A stretch of 64,000 nucleotides of DNA, taken from Phytophthora hibernalis (lineage: Eukaryota > Oomycota > Peronosporomycetes > Peronosporales > Peronosporaceae). Every line of letters begins with the position of its first letter. The first letter of the stretch is position 1. Positions 1 through 11,352 of the stretch are shown here, piece after piece. The stretch covers positions 248,001 to 312,000 of the forward strand of contig JAAKBF010000030.1 of NCBI GenBank assembly GCA_012656075.1, read 5' to 3'. Below the pieces are notes generated by a model, which did no database searches, was not told the origin of the DNA, and worked only from the letters and a program-made list of their open reading frames with translations. Both the position numbers and the translations under genes were made by a program.

Positions 1-272
1 AAATATCGGTCAACTGGATGACCGACGAGTTAGCGACCGACAACCCACTTGTAGAGGTGGCGTTCAGCTTCAGCAGGCAGATGTGGATTAGTACCAGGGC
101 GACGTGGCTCTAGAGATTGCATTGCCTCGTGTTTCTTTAACCACGTTCGGATAGTCCTCTCAAGGATGCACTATTGAGCAGCAACAACTGCAACTGAAAC
201 ACCACCATGAACTTCGGCGACAACAGCAGCCTTGGTCTCGATTGAGTAGGTGGTTGGTCGGTTCTAGGTCAT
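1..272 (-). pseudogene. pogo-like transposase N-terminal fragment
   Basis: Read on the minus strand, one frame gives a helix-turn-helix segment resembling the N-terminus of pogo/Tc5-type transposases. It reads TYSIETKAAVVAEVHGG, then, after a TAG codon, a second helical part containing RTIRTWLKKHEAM and a segment ending AERHLYKWVVGR. This matches the family pattern of a psq-type HTH followed by the start of a CENP-B-type HTH. At least two in-frame stops (one just after the possible ATG at 272, one between the helices) and the window edge mark it as a broken fragment. The catalytic DDE part is not in the window. The family call rests on pattern resemblance only. Confidence 0.5.
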
Positions 273-2691
273 TGCCGTGTCTTGTTGGTTACGTAGAGAA
301 ATGGAAAATGTGCTCGGCTTAGCTCACAGCCGTGGCGGTTGTGGTGTTTGGTTGGAGATACGTACGCGATGGTATGACTGGTGCCGGCGATGCAAATTTT
401 GGCGCCAATCATTTCCGCAATAAGATTTAAACTTTAGAGGTTTCGTATTTAGTGATTATTTGCCAATACAAGCGCGGCATTTAAGTAGATATGCTCATAT
501 TGGTCAAAACTTTCGCCTGCCCTTAATTGATCGCCGGCCCTCAACTGGTCATTTCCTTTAGTAGATAGGACAATTGGAAAATCAATATATTATTAGTGAC
601 AAATTTCAGCTGGCCATTATGTCCTCATGGACTTTGATGGACATCAAATCAGGCTGTCCCGAGAAAACCTAAGACAGGTATGGGCGCTCATGCCCAGAAA
701 GCTCATATTTTTTCGAAATTAATGCTAAGACAATGCATCAAACTTTTGGTCCTTCTATTTTCCTACTGCTGGCTCACCGGGGTTAAAGACTGAGTGTTTT
801 ATAGGTGTACCTTAAATTGGTCTGTAATACAATTTCTAAGCAACCTATAGTCCTGGTAGTACGGTCACGTTAGGACGGACAGCACAACAGGGGTTAATTG
901 TCTCGAAGAAAAGTAGATATCGATTCAATACAAATTTTAAATGAAATGATCTTATAAATTGCTTTTTGTATAAGGTATTACATTTTTGATAGGATAACAG
1001 GTGAAAAGTATAGTCTATACAGGTAAACAGGGAGGCTTAAATGGTATAATACGTTAAACATACATGTATTGAAGAGATGTAATGTGAGTAAATGATTTTG
1101 AAAGTAAATGATAGCGCAAAATCATTTACTTTTGTCTGCCCAAGCTCGCCAACTCGTTGTTATGTAAAACTGTACAAGCAGATGCTGCAGCTGCGAAGCA
1201 GGCGCAGGAGATACGCCGAAAACATATTAGTCTAACGTACTCTGTGTACATTTTGAAAGCATTATAACATGTTGCCAGCGGCAGCAGGTTGCACTCGGCA
1301 AAAACAGATACGTTCTAAATCACAATCAAAACTGAGAAAAAGAGCACTACCAGCTCAACATTCTAGTTTAACCTACCGCTACGGTTACTCCGGTTTATAT
1401 GTTCCTCTCAAGTCTGTAACGAAGCTAGGCAAACCGAACGACAGTACCCCGCTTTTTGGTTCACGGTTATTTTTTAAACTTTTCGACCGAAGACGGACAA
1501 TTAGATTCCGCGCGCTCAATTGGCACTTTCCGTTACCGGTTTTCGACTTCGGTCGAAAAACATTGCAAACCAGCGGGACAAAACGCCAGGTTCAAGATTT
1601 TATGCTCGTTTGCGAGCATGTCGGTGAGCATGTTCGCACGGATGTTCTCGCCAAATGTCTTCTACTTGCGCTCCAATTGGCTCAAGATGTCCTACGCGCA
1701 CGCCTTTTCTCTTCTCGAAAAGCCGCACGATCGATCGTAGTGAGAGACTACTTCTACGTAAGAGCTTAGTTTTCAAACAACTTTCTCGTATTTAAGTGCG
1801 CTCGCTTCCTCTCTTCACCTCCTGTATGGTTGCCCCCACTCGAGCACGCTAAGCCGCGCAGAACCAGGCTCGTCTATTAGCAGTAGACATCTATCGATTA
1901 TGACTTGCATCCTCGCACTCGTACATTCGCAGACAATTCGCCGACAAGGCGCATTTGTATATGCTGACGCGATATTCATGAAGGTCTCTAGCTTCGACGG
2001 CGTCGACGAGTACAGCCCTGTGGACGCTGGAGCCTCGTCCTCATGGATGCCTGGTGAGGTGTGGTTCCCGCCAGAGGACACTGAGGGGCTGCATAAAGAT
2101 GCAAGTAATGGGAGTCTTCAATTTTTCATTGACCAATCCCTTGTCTTGATCTACGCTTGGGCGTAGCTGCTTTATGGACGCGTACGAAGTCAAAACTATG
2201 TTTGCAAACACGTAGTAAAATTCATAAACTAGCATGCTGAGTACATTGCCCCCGAATATATAGGGCAGCAAATCGCTGGAATGTGTCGAAGGATCCCAAA
2301 GGGCTCTGTCCTTCGAACATTTGTCGTTTAAGGCGGCGGTAGAAAGATATGCGGAGCACCATGCGTCAATTGTTGAGTACCGATTCCGTGAACGGCGGAG
2401 CAGACGAAAAGTAGACATTGCGGCCCAAGCGAGTGGTGTTAGTGCTGGGAACTGGGAGAAAGGTGCGGGTGTCGTTGAGGGAGGGCTAAGTGGGGCGCCG
2501 TGTGTGTAGCGAATTTGAAAGGAAATAAAATGTCACAATTAAATCCTCAGCACCAGCGATCCGTGTTCTGCTTCAGGGAATTGCCTTTTTGCCAGCTCGT
2601 TTTTTCAGACCCAGACACGGACGGAGAAACCAGGGCCCCGTTGACGTATGGACGAATATCGTCAAACTCGCGACAACAATAAATATTGTGA
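273..2691. other. stretch without a supported gene
   Basis: Several open frames exist, the longest at 1269-1769, but none shows a recognisable domain, codon bias or conserved motif, and they overlap one another in several frames. I see no RNA gene here. Bases 2606-2637 are half of a dispersed 32-bp repeat described separately. Confidence 0.5.
2606..2637 (+). repeat. 32-bp dispersed repeat, copy 1
   Basis: This 32-base stretch recurs in inverted orientation at 50410-50441 with one mismatch. It begins CAGACCCAGACAC and ends AACCAGGGCC. The sequence flanking the two copies differs. Its origin is unknown; a transposon end is one possibility. Confidence 0.6.
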
Positions 2692-2733
2692 GTAGAGGGA
2701 TAATGGTGGCTTGTGTGGGGTGCTGTGCAGCGC
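2692..2733 (+). repeat. Short fragment of the tRNA-Tyr repeat unit
   Basis: About 42 bases match the segment just upstream of the tRNA in the 764-bp unit (the stretch with GGCTTGTGTGGGGTGCTG), then similarity stops abruptly. The fragment starts GTAGAGGGATAATGG. That AT-containing variant occurs elsewhere in the window only at the left edge of the big array (23113), so these two places share a source. Confidence 0.65.
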
Positions 2734-2771
2734 ACATATTATGTGCAATTATATCATCGTTCAAGTACTTT

Positions 2772-2984
2772 CTAAGGTGGTCCTTGGCTTCGCCCGTTAT
2801 CGTGACGCGCTTGGCACATCGGTGTGGGGATGTCAGCACGCTCACGCTGCACGAGGTCGCGACAAGTAGATACTGGGACCCCGTTACTTGCGGCCATGTC
2901 GAGCCAGTCACTACGGCCGGATTGGTGGGCATCCAGCACGCGTTGCTTCTCGGCGACGGTATGGGGCTTCACGAGCGGCCCCAT
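2772..2984 (-). pseudogene. Tc1/mariner-like transposase N-terminal fragment
   Basis: The frame starts with an ATG and reads HTVAEKQRVLDAHQSG, then ASNGVPVSTCRDLV. This resembles the first helix-turn-helix of oomycete mariner/Tc1-like transposases: a helix, a turn with a Gly-Val, then a recognition helix containing Ser-Thr. Similarity fades after about 50 residues, and no catalytic DDE block follows. It is probably a relic. A more complete element of a similar class lies at 10503-11352 on the other strand. Confidence 0.4.
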
Positions 2985-4524
2985 CTAATAACATTCATTT
3001 AAGTTATAAATAAGTCCATCAGAGGTATCGATTTCCATAGAATTTGATGTATTTGATACAGTAGAAATGTAAATGACCCCTCGCGAACATTGTGCTCATT
3101 AACTGATATGTATTGCCAGGTCTTTCAGTTACGTAAAATGGGACCTCATTAGGATAGCTTCTAAACCTTAAAATAAAAAAATAAATTTCAGAGAATTCTT
3201 GGCAATAATTTTAAAAGGTTGATGTTTGCGGGACATCTTAACCTTTTCGTGATCCACTTGTGTATACTATGGTATACAAACTTAAGCCATTTACATGTAA
3301 AACGAAGCATTTTGCTGCGTTTTAGGGATGCGAAAGGGCGAATTCAAATCTTCCATTTGGATTTGATTGTGTAGTTTATGTTCCAAGTGTCCCGCCGAAA
3401 TTATACTTAAATCGTAAAACGAAACATTTTGTTGCGTTTTACATGGATACACTCTCGTACTTAACCGAAAACGAGGAAAATGCGGCATTTTGCCGCGTTT
3501 GACCACGAAAGGAGTAAACACTGCATTTCTGGCTCGATCAGGCGAGATTTTGGAGATTGCCTTTAAGCCGAGGACTGATGGAAAGCTCAATTAATAACGA
3601 AAATATGTGTGTATTTAGATAAATATATTAACCGTGTATAATGGAGAGTAACTGCCCTCTTCTCGTATTTGCTCGACCGGGGTTGTCCATGTAGCTTTAA
3701 TTCGGTAAATAAAGGTAGCTAAATATCATCAGACCTTCAGCTCATTCTGAACAGGATGAAGGGTGGAAACGTGGGATATGCGACTGAGCATTCGAGTTTG
3801 TACCCATATAATTTGTGTTAACCACTAAAGTAGTTCATCTGCTCAGCAAATTGACCACTCGGGCGATAAGCAGGCTGGAACTTTACGTCGGTGGCGTACA
3901 AGGCGTACGAATAGGTTCGAAAGGTTGGTAATTTCCGAACTGAGCAACAACTCGAACCCAGCAACTGCAAGTGCTTTGAGCCCCAGTCATTATTGGGTTG
4001 GACATTGTTGCATGTGTTACAGATAGAGATTTTCACTTCGTGTGCTTTAGAATGTGTTAGCACCGCTCTATTTGTCTAGTTGTAATGCATAAATTACTAT
4101 GCCTGTTGTTGTATGGGTTGGCCCTTTGAGATTGAACGACTTAAGTCGAGCTTACGTTGATTTTTCCGTAATAGGTCTCATGTGGACAAAACCAACAACG
4201 CCAACAACAAAAATGTCTTTCAGCATTTTATACCACATAATAGATATGAAAGATAGTCCTTAAAGATGCAGGAATATCTGAGTTACTGGCCTGCATATTA
4301 GCTCGCGACGTCAATCATGCTTTACACTGTTGCACGTGATTAACGGACCCATACATATATAGACCTGTATTTCATGTATATCTCTGTACAATGTTGGATA
4401 ACTATCTTATCAGAGCTAGAGGCCCGTAAATTATATCTTCACTGCTTTTTCAGTAGGAGGTCTAATGTTTAACGAAGAGTCACGTTTAGTTAACATGATC
4501 ATCTAAGTCTTTTGTGGCGTGGCA
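2985..4524. other. AT-rich stretch without a gene
   Basis: No coding region is supported. The only structure seen is the set of three related quasi-palindromes at 3297-3503. Confidence 0.5.
3297..3503. repeat. Three related quasi-palindromic repeats
   Basis: Quasi-palindromes of about 29 nt occur at 3297-3325 and 3414-3442. Both have arms GTAAAACG and CGTTTTA around a core with CATTTTG. A weaker third copy lies at about 3477-3503 (GCGGCATTTTGCCGCGTTTG). The first two are 117 bp apart. Each could form a hairpin. They are not part of any coding region I can recognise. Confidence 0.5.
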
Positions 4525-5194
4525 GTTGACCTCTCGCCCCATGAGCCCGGCTCAAAGTCAGATGTGACCATGTTCCTAGACAGGAAGGCGATTCACATGG
4601 AAATGCTGCAGAAGCGCATCGAGGAGCTGGAGATTGATGGCAATGAAGAAGGAACCGTCTTACATCCTTTGCAGTGGAACGTTCTCGTTGACTAAGGGTA
4701 CCAAGGTGCTGAGGAATTATTCGAACAATACAACCGAGACGAAAGCCACGTGGATCCGAGTTGAGTCACCGAGACGTGGTTCGCAACCGTCTCGTCTCTT
4801 CTGATCGCGTATTGGGCGAGAACTTTTTCGGACGGGTGTGCATTTTGTGGAAGGTCATGTACATTACCTACAAGTGGAGCGAAGTGCGATACGACATGAT
4901 AGCACGCATTTGTTTCGCACTTACAAATTATCATGCCAGCTACGAGCCCCTGCGAAAGGACGACATCACACACTATCACTCTGTTCTTGCTCGCTACCAG
5001 TCGATGGCCGATGTGGCAAGGAGAAGCGCGCTCGCAGTCTGAAGGCCTACCGTATGCGTCGCGACGAGAGTCTTACAGTCCCTGTTACACGATCGTCATC
5101 CACACGCCGCGCACATGCTGTGTCCCAGCGACCTGCTCCTTACCAACGGCCATCGCGTGAAGACGATGAGACTCAGCTGTCCCAAGAGTTTTAA
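4525..5194 (+). pseudogene. Harbinger-like (DDE_Tnp_4) transposase remnant
   Basis: The C-terminal half of a DDE_Tnp_4-type (Harbinger/PIF-like) nuclease is readable on the plus strand. A first block reads HEPGSKSDVTMFLDR and leads to WNVLVD-stop-GYQGAEEL, where the family has the second catalytic Asp followed by Lys-Gly-Tyr-x-Gly; the Lys codon is a TAA stop here. After a frame change, a second block reads GENFFGRVCILWKVM and then ICFALTNYHASYEPLRKDD. This matches the catalytic Glu and the conserved LTN-H---PLR-DD end of the family. A basic C-terminal tail follows, up to about 5194. The stop and the frame change mean the enzyme is dead. Confidence 0.65.
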
Positions 5195-5605
5195 CTATAT
5201 GTTTGTGGAAAAATCAGCATACACATCCGATGTACATGTTTAACTGTTTATAATAGATTAGGCTTGGACGTATCGATTGACCATACAAACTCCTAGATAG
5301 TCTACTGAAAAATCCGAGCGTTGATTTCATTATTTTGGCTGTCGATGCACAGGGGAAGGTGTGTGCATCGGGTGCACTTTACCACGGAAGGAGCAAATCA
5401 TGGTACATGGACGTGTATGTATTCCGCAAACCCTTTCGGCAATGACCACCACTCTAGCGACATATTACTGGCCGAAAAGCGCTAATATACCACGCTGATT
5501 GGTTCGCTAAAATAGCTTCAGAGCGGTCCCCACCACCGATCATTCCAGATTTGCGGCCAGGACGATAAGGAGCGGCCCGCGCACGGAGACGACGGCCCAC
5601 AAAGG

Positions 5606-6747
5606 ATGGCAAGCAACGAAACGCATCGCCTGACGCGCGCGCAGAACGCGAAGCAGAGTACGTGGCTGTAGTGTGTTCCATGCGTTTGTTCTATGCTCGG
5701 TTCTCGTTCGGTTGCATGCTGATAAGCTTCATGTGCTGCTTTCCAGACACTGAGCGCAAAGCAGCAAGGGCCGCCGCGACGGCACCGACGCGGAAGAAGC
5801 CAAGGACCGAGGATGCGCCCAAGAATCCTGCCGCCGCAGCCGGGCATCAACCTCGCTCTCGGCAGCCTGTTGGCGGAGCGAAGCAGACGACCGCCACGAA
5901 CCGCGTATACGAGCTCCCCGACCGCGCTGTGGCGGAAGTTCGTTCGGAGCCAGTGGACGAGAACAATGCCGGAGTGCTCACAGAGGTGGCGGTCGTCCAC
6001 ATGCGTGACCAAGCGATTGCTGCGGGCATGGTGCTCCCGGGTGCGCCGTTCCCAGTCACGGTCGCAACAGCAGCGAGAACGGTGCTCGTCGACAAACCGC
6101 TCCAGTCGCCGCATGAGGTGGCGGCCTCCATGGAAATGACGGTGGCTAGGGTGGACCTCGATGACGCCGGCTCCGGGTGTGGGCAGGCATCTACCACTGC
6201 GGCCCGCACGAATCTGCTGGGTGCCTTCAACGCGAGCGCCGCTGTCAGCGAATGCAGTGGCATTACTACCCCGCAGATATCAATGGAAGTCGTGGAGTTC
6301 GCGCCGGGTGACGGCGAGATCGACGACGACGGGGTCGTGCTCACGGCGGACGAGGAAGACCAGACAGAGGAGACCGCCCCAAGCGAGGACGTGGACAACG
6401 AGGATGATAGTGTGCAGTATCAAGGGCTGGATTCCGATGCTCACTCGGGTACGGAATCCGAGTTGTTCGTCGATGAAGGCGTTGCACTGTCTGCCGCGGA
6501 GGACAGCGACACGGAGTCCGACGAGGAGCTGACCAACCTGGACGACGAGCTGTACAAGGCCAGTCAAGATCGAAAGAGCGTGCGGGCCATGAAGATAAGC
6601 GGATGGGACTATGGTAGGGAGCATTTCATTTTTGTAATATGTGTTTTTGTCCTTATGCGTCTATACCTGCTTGCCGCTGGCGCCGCCCCGCTGCTGCTGC
6701 TCGTTGCGATGGCGGAGCAACTGCTGGATGTTGCTGATAGTTTGTGA
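5606..6747 (+). CDS. Acidic hypothetical protein, one predicted intron
   Basis: The proposed model is exon 1 at 5606-5657 and exon 2 at 5747-6747, giving about 350 residues. An intron at 5658-5746 starts GTACGT and ends TTTCCAG. Splicing joins a short N-terminus (MASNETHRLTRAQNAKQ) in frame to TERKAARAAA and removes a hydrophobic read-through segment. The product has a basic nuclear-localisation-like patch (PTRKKPRTED) and a strongly acidic second half with DSDTESDEELTNLDDELY. From about 6614 the frame turns hydrophobic just after GWDYG, where GGTAGGG could be another donor. The last 40 residues may therefore be intron, and the gene may be truncated. No domain is recognised. Acidic N-termini of this kind occur in transposase-derived proteins, and a PiggyBac relic lies nearby on the other strand. 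Confidence 0.4.
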
Positions 6748-7416
6748 GAGGTCTCTTCCCCATCAGCGTTTATTCGTCCTCGAGCCCTTCTGGCAAATTA
6801 AATAAATCCATCGTTTTCGAATAAAAATAGGACACGTGATGTCATTCTGTCCAATCGTATTGGTGTCGGCAGAGTCAGCCAGTAGCGCCCAATTTACGCT
6901 ATGAACCGCCAAACACGACATCCAATCGAGGCCACCAGACAAATGCCTATCGATTTAGACCTTTTGAATCATGTCGTCAAGTTGCAACAACGTGTGTTTC
7001 CAAGTGTGGAAACCCCAGCTTATTCCTCCATACAATATAAAGGACAAAGGTTCTGTACCGTATCGTAACCAATGATATTGATTGGCGACATGACAACAAC
7101 TTGGATAAATGCGCAGGTTTACTTATTTTAACCAGAACACCTATTTTTAGCTTCAAACGGTGTGCATTTGCGTGCAAAACCCAATAGACCACATCTCGAC
7201 AAATGCAGCGTCATTTCTTTCTCAGGTCTCATTGCATTTACCTCGTATGTACCGATTTGTGGTAGTCTCTGACCAACTGTGGCGCCGGCACCTTCTGTAC
7301 CTCGCTGACCGAAAAGCGGCGATCTGAGAACCAAGGAAACAACCAAACACACAACCTAAAGCATAATCAAAACGTAGACAGATCAGTACGCGCGCACTTG
7401 GTCCACGATAGTCAAA
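6748..7416. other. stretch without a gene
   Basis: I see no supported coding region, RNA gene or repeat between the acidic open frame and the PiggyBac-like relic. Confidence 0.5.
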
Positions 7417-8750
7417 TCATTTACCGACATTGACGATCTTGGTGGAGGCACCTGTTGCTAGGATGTGCACAGGTTTGCTGTCCATCCAGAATAGCGCTAC
7501 CATGCTGGGCACTGTCTTGCTCTTCGCTAGCAGCAGCGCCCCCTTGGCCACGTGCTTCGGCTTTTTCTTACGCTTGTCAATGACGCCGGCGGCGTACCCA
7601 ATGCGCGACGTCTGGATCGTCCCCATAGTGTACACGCGGCGAGCGAGGAGCTCCATTGAGAGAGGGACGCTACTGTAGAACCTGTCGATTTCTACAACGT
7701 GGTAGTCCTTGCGTTTAGTTGGAATGACGGCCTTGAGGTTGCGCAGCACCGCGGACGGGCCGGACTTTGCGTCGATTGTCTGTGTACCTTGCCTCAGATG
7801 TTGTTTACCCCGCAATACACCTCCAGTCTACATTTGTGGAAGCATACAAGTTTGGAGCACAAATAAAGTCAGAGTGTACATCGCCATACAAATTCAACTT
7901 AGCCAAATCAAAATGAACTCTCACGGAACCCAACAACACGACGTACCGAAGGCAGTACGCGTTCAGCGCGTCGCAGGTAAGAAAGAGCTTGGTGCCCCAC
8001 TTATGGGGCTTGTCGTTCATAAAGACTCTTGTTCAATTGTAGGGACTCCGCGACGGTAGCATGCCCTCGTCAAAACTCAGCTTGGCGGGCCGCGGCGAAA
8101 CATCCTCTGCAGGCAGTCTACCACCGGACTGATCTTCCCGGCACGGTCGCTTTTGGCCCTGGGGTCCTTGTTGTCGCTAAAGTGCAGCGAGCTCAGGATC
8201 TGGTCGAAGCGATTGCGGGGCATCCACGCTCCGAACGTGCCCTTCGGCACTGCGCTCTTGGTCGTCGTACTCCAGTGGTAGGCTAGTCGTCTCTTGTGCG
8301 GACACAGCATGCGTGCCACCATGAGGTCCAGTACGACCAGGATCTTGTGCGCCTGCACGGGCTCCATCTCACGCAGCCGTGCGCGAATGACCTTCTTCGG
8401 CTCGATCGGCTGGCCCGCGTCCTTCTTGTTGCGCGCCTTCAGCGCCTTCTGAATGCGCGTGGCACACATAGGCACGCTCTGGCCGAAATAGCGGTTAGTC
8501 TCTTTGGCAACCTCCCCCAGAACCAGGGCGGGAGGAAAACCAGTAGCAGGGACAAGGGAGATTCCACCTTAGCGAGCACAGCAGGTGACGGACCGGATGG
8601 GCCCTTGTAGAGCGCAGGGTACTGTTGGGCCGAAGTGGCATCAGGAGCCACGTCTATATCAGAGGCACAGACCGGGTGGACGTGAGTCCCCTTGAAGTCA
8701 TCAGATGAAGCGGCAGTACCACCATCGAGACGATCAGCTATATCAGTAGG
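7417..8750 (-). pseudogene. PiggyBac-like transposase, degraded
   Basis: Four minus-strand pieces, in the family's order but in different frames, make a DDE_Tnp_1_7 (PiggyBac) transposase. The N-terminal piece (about 8750-8440) has an acidic lead and QQYPALYKGPSGPSP. The next (8475-8077) has RARLREMEPVQAHK, LCPHKRRLAYHW and MPRNRFDQILSSLHFSDN, the usual PiggyBac 'NRF--I---LHF-DN' block. The third (8020-7805) has NDKPHKWGTKLFLTCDA, the 'KP-KWG-K' motif. The last (7815-7417) has VVEIDRFYSSVPLSMELL, containing the second catalytic Asp, and ends ALFWMDSKPVHILATGAS. The C-terminal part with the usual GGVD-DQ motif is missing. The frameshifts and 3' truncation show it is inactive. Confidence 0.75.
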
Positions 8751-8835
8751 TGCGATTGAATTGTGTTGACTGGATATGTGTGTCTATGATAACCTCTCTA
8801 TGCTGTGTATAGTGCTGTGTATGTTCGACGACTGG

Positions 8836-8960
8836 CTGAAGCACGGTGTGCTACTTGCAGAGAAACCGTGTTGTTCTAACCACCGTGGGGATAGTGTGTG
8901 GAAGAGCACGGTGTGCTGCATGCAGTGAAGCCGTGCTGTTCTATACACCATGGCGTGCGG
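8836..8960 (+). repeat. Imperfect tandem duplication, period about 75 bp
   Basis: A segment starting GCACGGTGTGCTACTTGCAG (from about 8840) recurs from about 8915 as GCACGGTGTGCTGCATGCAG. Both copies are followed by a related stretch with CCGTG-TGTTCTA. No gene is linked to it; a decayed LTR or other spacer is possible. Confidence 0.45.
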
Positions 8961-10202
8961 CTAGGCAGCTTAAACTCTGTGTGCCGCGTCTATGGCACCA
9001 ACCTCGTTGATCGAATTGGTAGCGGTTATATTGAAAAGGGTAATAGACGGACATGAGCCTGTTAACCTTCACTTTTGTGTTCTTGGTTGTTTACAGTTGT
9101 AACCTCTACGAAGTCGACGGACAGAGCGACGGTAGCGAGTCGTTTGAGCAGCTTGTGTGTTGAGCTGCTCCCCACGTTCATGACAACCACATGACGATTC
9201 TACAGACCCGCGTTCAGCGGCGACGATTGAATGCGGCGACCATCCTGGACGGCAGATTGGACGCAGGATCTATGATGGATTTCCAGTCGACGGTGTAGAC
9301 GGCCCGCCCCAACCGTACGTAAGTGTCCGTGATGGCTCTGGCGCTGTACACAAGTAGTGCTGCCAAGTTCATCGTCGGCGCCCACTCAGCCTTACTGTCG
9401 CTGCTCTTGGCATGGTTGCTGGTCTCGTCATGATCTCTCACTCTGGATAAGATGGCCAGTTCGTTGGAGGGCGGTGCGGGAATCCACACGACAGCGTCAT
9501 CTTCGTCCTCGTCCCCGGCACCGCCGCTGTTCGGCAGATATCCAAATGCCAGTGGAATCAAGGACCTTTTTCATAAGCGACGCCAACTACGTTGCTCACA
9601 TCCTTCGCCTCGGCTCCATCGGCTAAGACATGGGAGGTATTCTCTTCAACTACGGTGTGGGAGGTCTTCTTTTCGGCTACGGCGTGGGGGTTCCTCTCTT
9701 CAGTCACGCTCGACTGCTTCTCTTCGGCCACGCTCGACTGATTCTCTTCCGCCACGCCACCGGATGGATTCTCCTCAGTGATGCCGACCGCCTCCTCCGT
9801 CCGATGGATCGATGCACGCCACGCTTTCAGATGGCGCCAATCAATACGGCGTCCACGCCGTTCAACTTTAAACGATGATGACCTGAAACAAGGGGTTATC
9901 AGGGTCGGGTGCGTTGGCGACTTGACCGCGGAGCTCGCTTCTCAGGTATTGTAATGCTTCGTTTGTTAGCTTCACACGAGGAAAGTATTGTCTTTCAACA
10001 GCTTCGTTGATTCTTTTTGCGTAAGATCGTCATCTCCAACCTGAGGTAAGATAACTAACTGTGCATGATGACGTGGGGTCACATGATTTCGTAACAAACA
10101 AGAAATGCATGTTGATGGTCTTCTTCCTCTCTTTCAGCTCTTGTTAAGAAAAGGGTAAAACCTTCTGCAACCAGCAACCTCCCACATGAACGTGTTTCTC
10201 CC
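8961..10202. other. stretch without a clear gene; short tandem repeat inside
   Basis: Two adjoining minus-strand frames (9755-9558 and 9561-9214) could be parts of one frameshifted protein: first a repetitive Glu-rich piece, then one with GDEDEDDAVVWIPAPPSNEL. No domain is recognised and no start or splice signal supports a gene. Confidence 0.35.
9636..9770 (+). repeat. Degenerate tandem repeat of about 27 bp
   Basis: The motif TTCTCTTCGGCCACG-CTCGACTG and variants repeat about four to five times. On the minus strand this reads as a peptide repeat of the type VAEEKQSSV, so it may be a repeat inside a decayed protein gene. Confidence 0.5.
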
Positions 10203-10495
10203 AGTTGCAAGCAGTGTCCTGGAAACAAACAACCGGCGCAGTTGTGTCACGCCGCGACGGCTTCCGTCGGCTGAAGACCGAGTTGGCGATGTGTTGCGTC
10301 GTGTTGTTGGCTGGTGTCAAGATACCGAGACTGAGGTGTGGGTGTCACTGATCATGCCTGGGACGCCGAAATGAGCGGGAGGCGGTCGCGAGGCGTTGTG
10401 GCGCGGCCGCAGAGAAAGAGAGTTGGTTTGAGCGTGTGGATGCGGTTGTAATGCATGGACAGTTGCAGGGGGCCGGCGGACGGGCTGGAGTGCGC
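10203..10495 (+). repeat. Fragment of the tRNA-Tyr unit spacer
   Basis: This stretch matches the middle of the 764-bp unit at high identity, from AGCAGTGTCCTGGAAACA through GAAATGAGCGGGAGGCGGTC to the TTGCAGGGGGCCGGCGG region, with point changes and small deletions. It lacks the tRNA itself. It carries the GGCGGTCGCG and GAGCGTGTGG variants seen only in the outer units of the array. It abuts the mariner-like transposase remnant that begins at 10503. Confidence 0.8.
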
Positions 10496-10502
10496 GCTCT
10501 CG

Positions 10503-11352
10503 AAACTAAGCGTACAATGTTGTTCTTAGACTGCGGAGCGAAGGTAGACAAGTCAACGATTAGCCGCCACCTCCAGGTCATGCTACATCGTAAAAAAGTG
10601 CGCGTCGAGCCAATAACTTGCAATAGCGAAGACAAGAAGAACCAAACAATGTATTTTACCGAGAAGCTGAAGGAGCACCATGCGAACTGAGCCTGTGTTG
10701 TGTATTACGACGCGCATCCTCTTCAACTTTAACGTGAATTTGAAGATGATCCGCGGCCGCACGAAACGGGAAAGAGAGCTGTCGCGAAGCTCCCCATACG
10801 AAACGCGGTAAATTGCAAGTGAAATGTGCTGTGTCATCGAGCATTCGCCTCGTCACATATCGCCTACAGTGTGGTAGCATTAGGATAGACACGAATCTGC
10901 CTTCATGGAGAATATTTATGCTGCTGTGAAGGCATCGGATGAGTTCAAGAAGTACTACCACGACATGCTAGTGGCGATCGTATTTGACAACACCCCGCCT
11001 TCCGCCAGATGGAATAACGCGTCGTGGAGCACCCCGAAAAAGGAGCTGCTGCGTTTGGGGTCGTACAGTCCCATGTGCAATCCAATTGAAGCATGTTCTA
11101 GTAAACTCAAGGCACATATCGAAGCTGATATCGTTGTGGCACGTGAGGATGTCTGCGACCGTTCCCCGTGAGCTGAATATGCACGGTGAAGTGATGTCTA
11201 TTGAGGAGAGGCAGATGCGGCACCTCGAGAGAACATCGGAGGCCAACATGAAGTGGATAACGCCAGTGTTGCTCTCCCGCATGGAGCTACACTGCAGCCG
11301 TACCATTGATGCAGGTGTGGACGGCGACGATATGGTCTACGGATGTAAGTAG
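10503..11352 (+). pseudogene. Tc1/mariner-like transposase, degraded
   Basis: Plus-strand pieces in changing frames follow the DDE_3 order. First comes a second helix-turn-helix (KVDKSTISRHLQVMLHRKK, then PITCNSEDKKNQTMYF). Next comes the catalytic-core end, with MLVAIVFDNTPPSAR (catalytic Asp in the 'DN-P' motif) and LGSYSPMCNPIEACSSKLKA, matching the 'YSP-LNPIE--WS-LK' signature. Last is a C-terminal tail with MSIEERQMRHLERTSEA, ending DGDDMVYGCK. At least two frame changes and a scrambled middle mark it as inactive. The left end is fused directly to a fragment of the tRNA-Tyr repeat unit. Confidence 0.7.

Noticed and set aside
1269..1769. Plus-strand frame of 166 codons
   Set aside because: It has no domain, no initiator or splice support, and an overlapping alternative frame of similar quality; it is probably chance.
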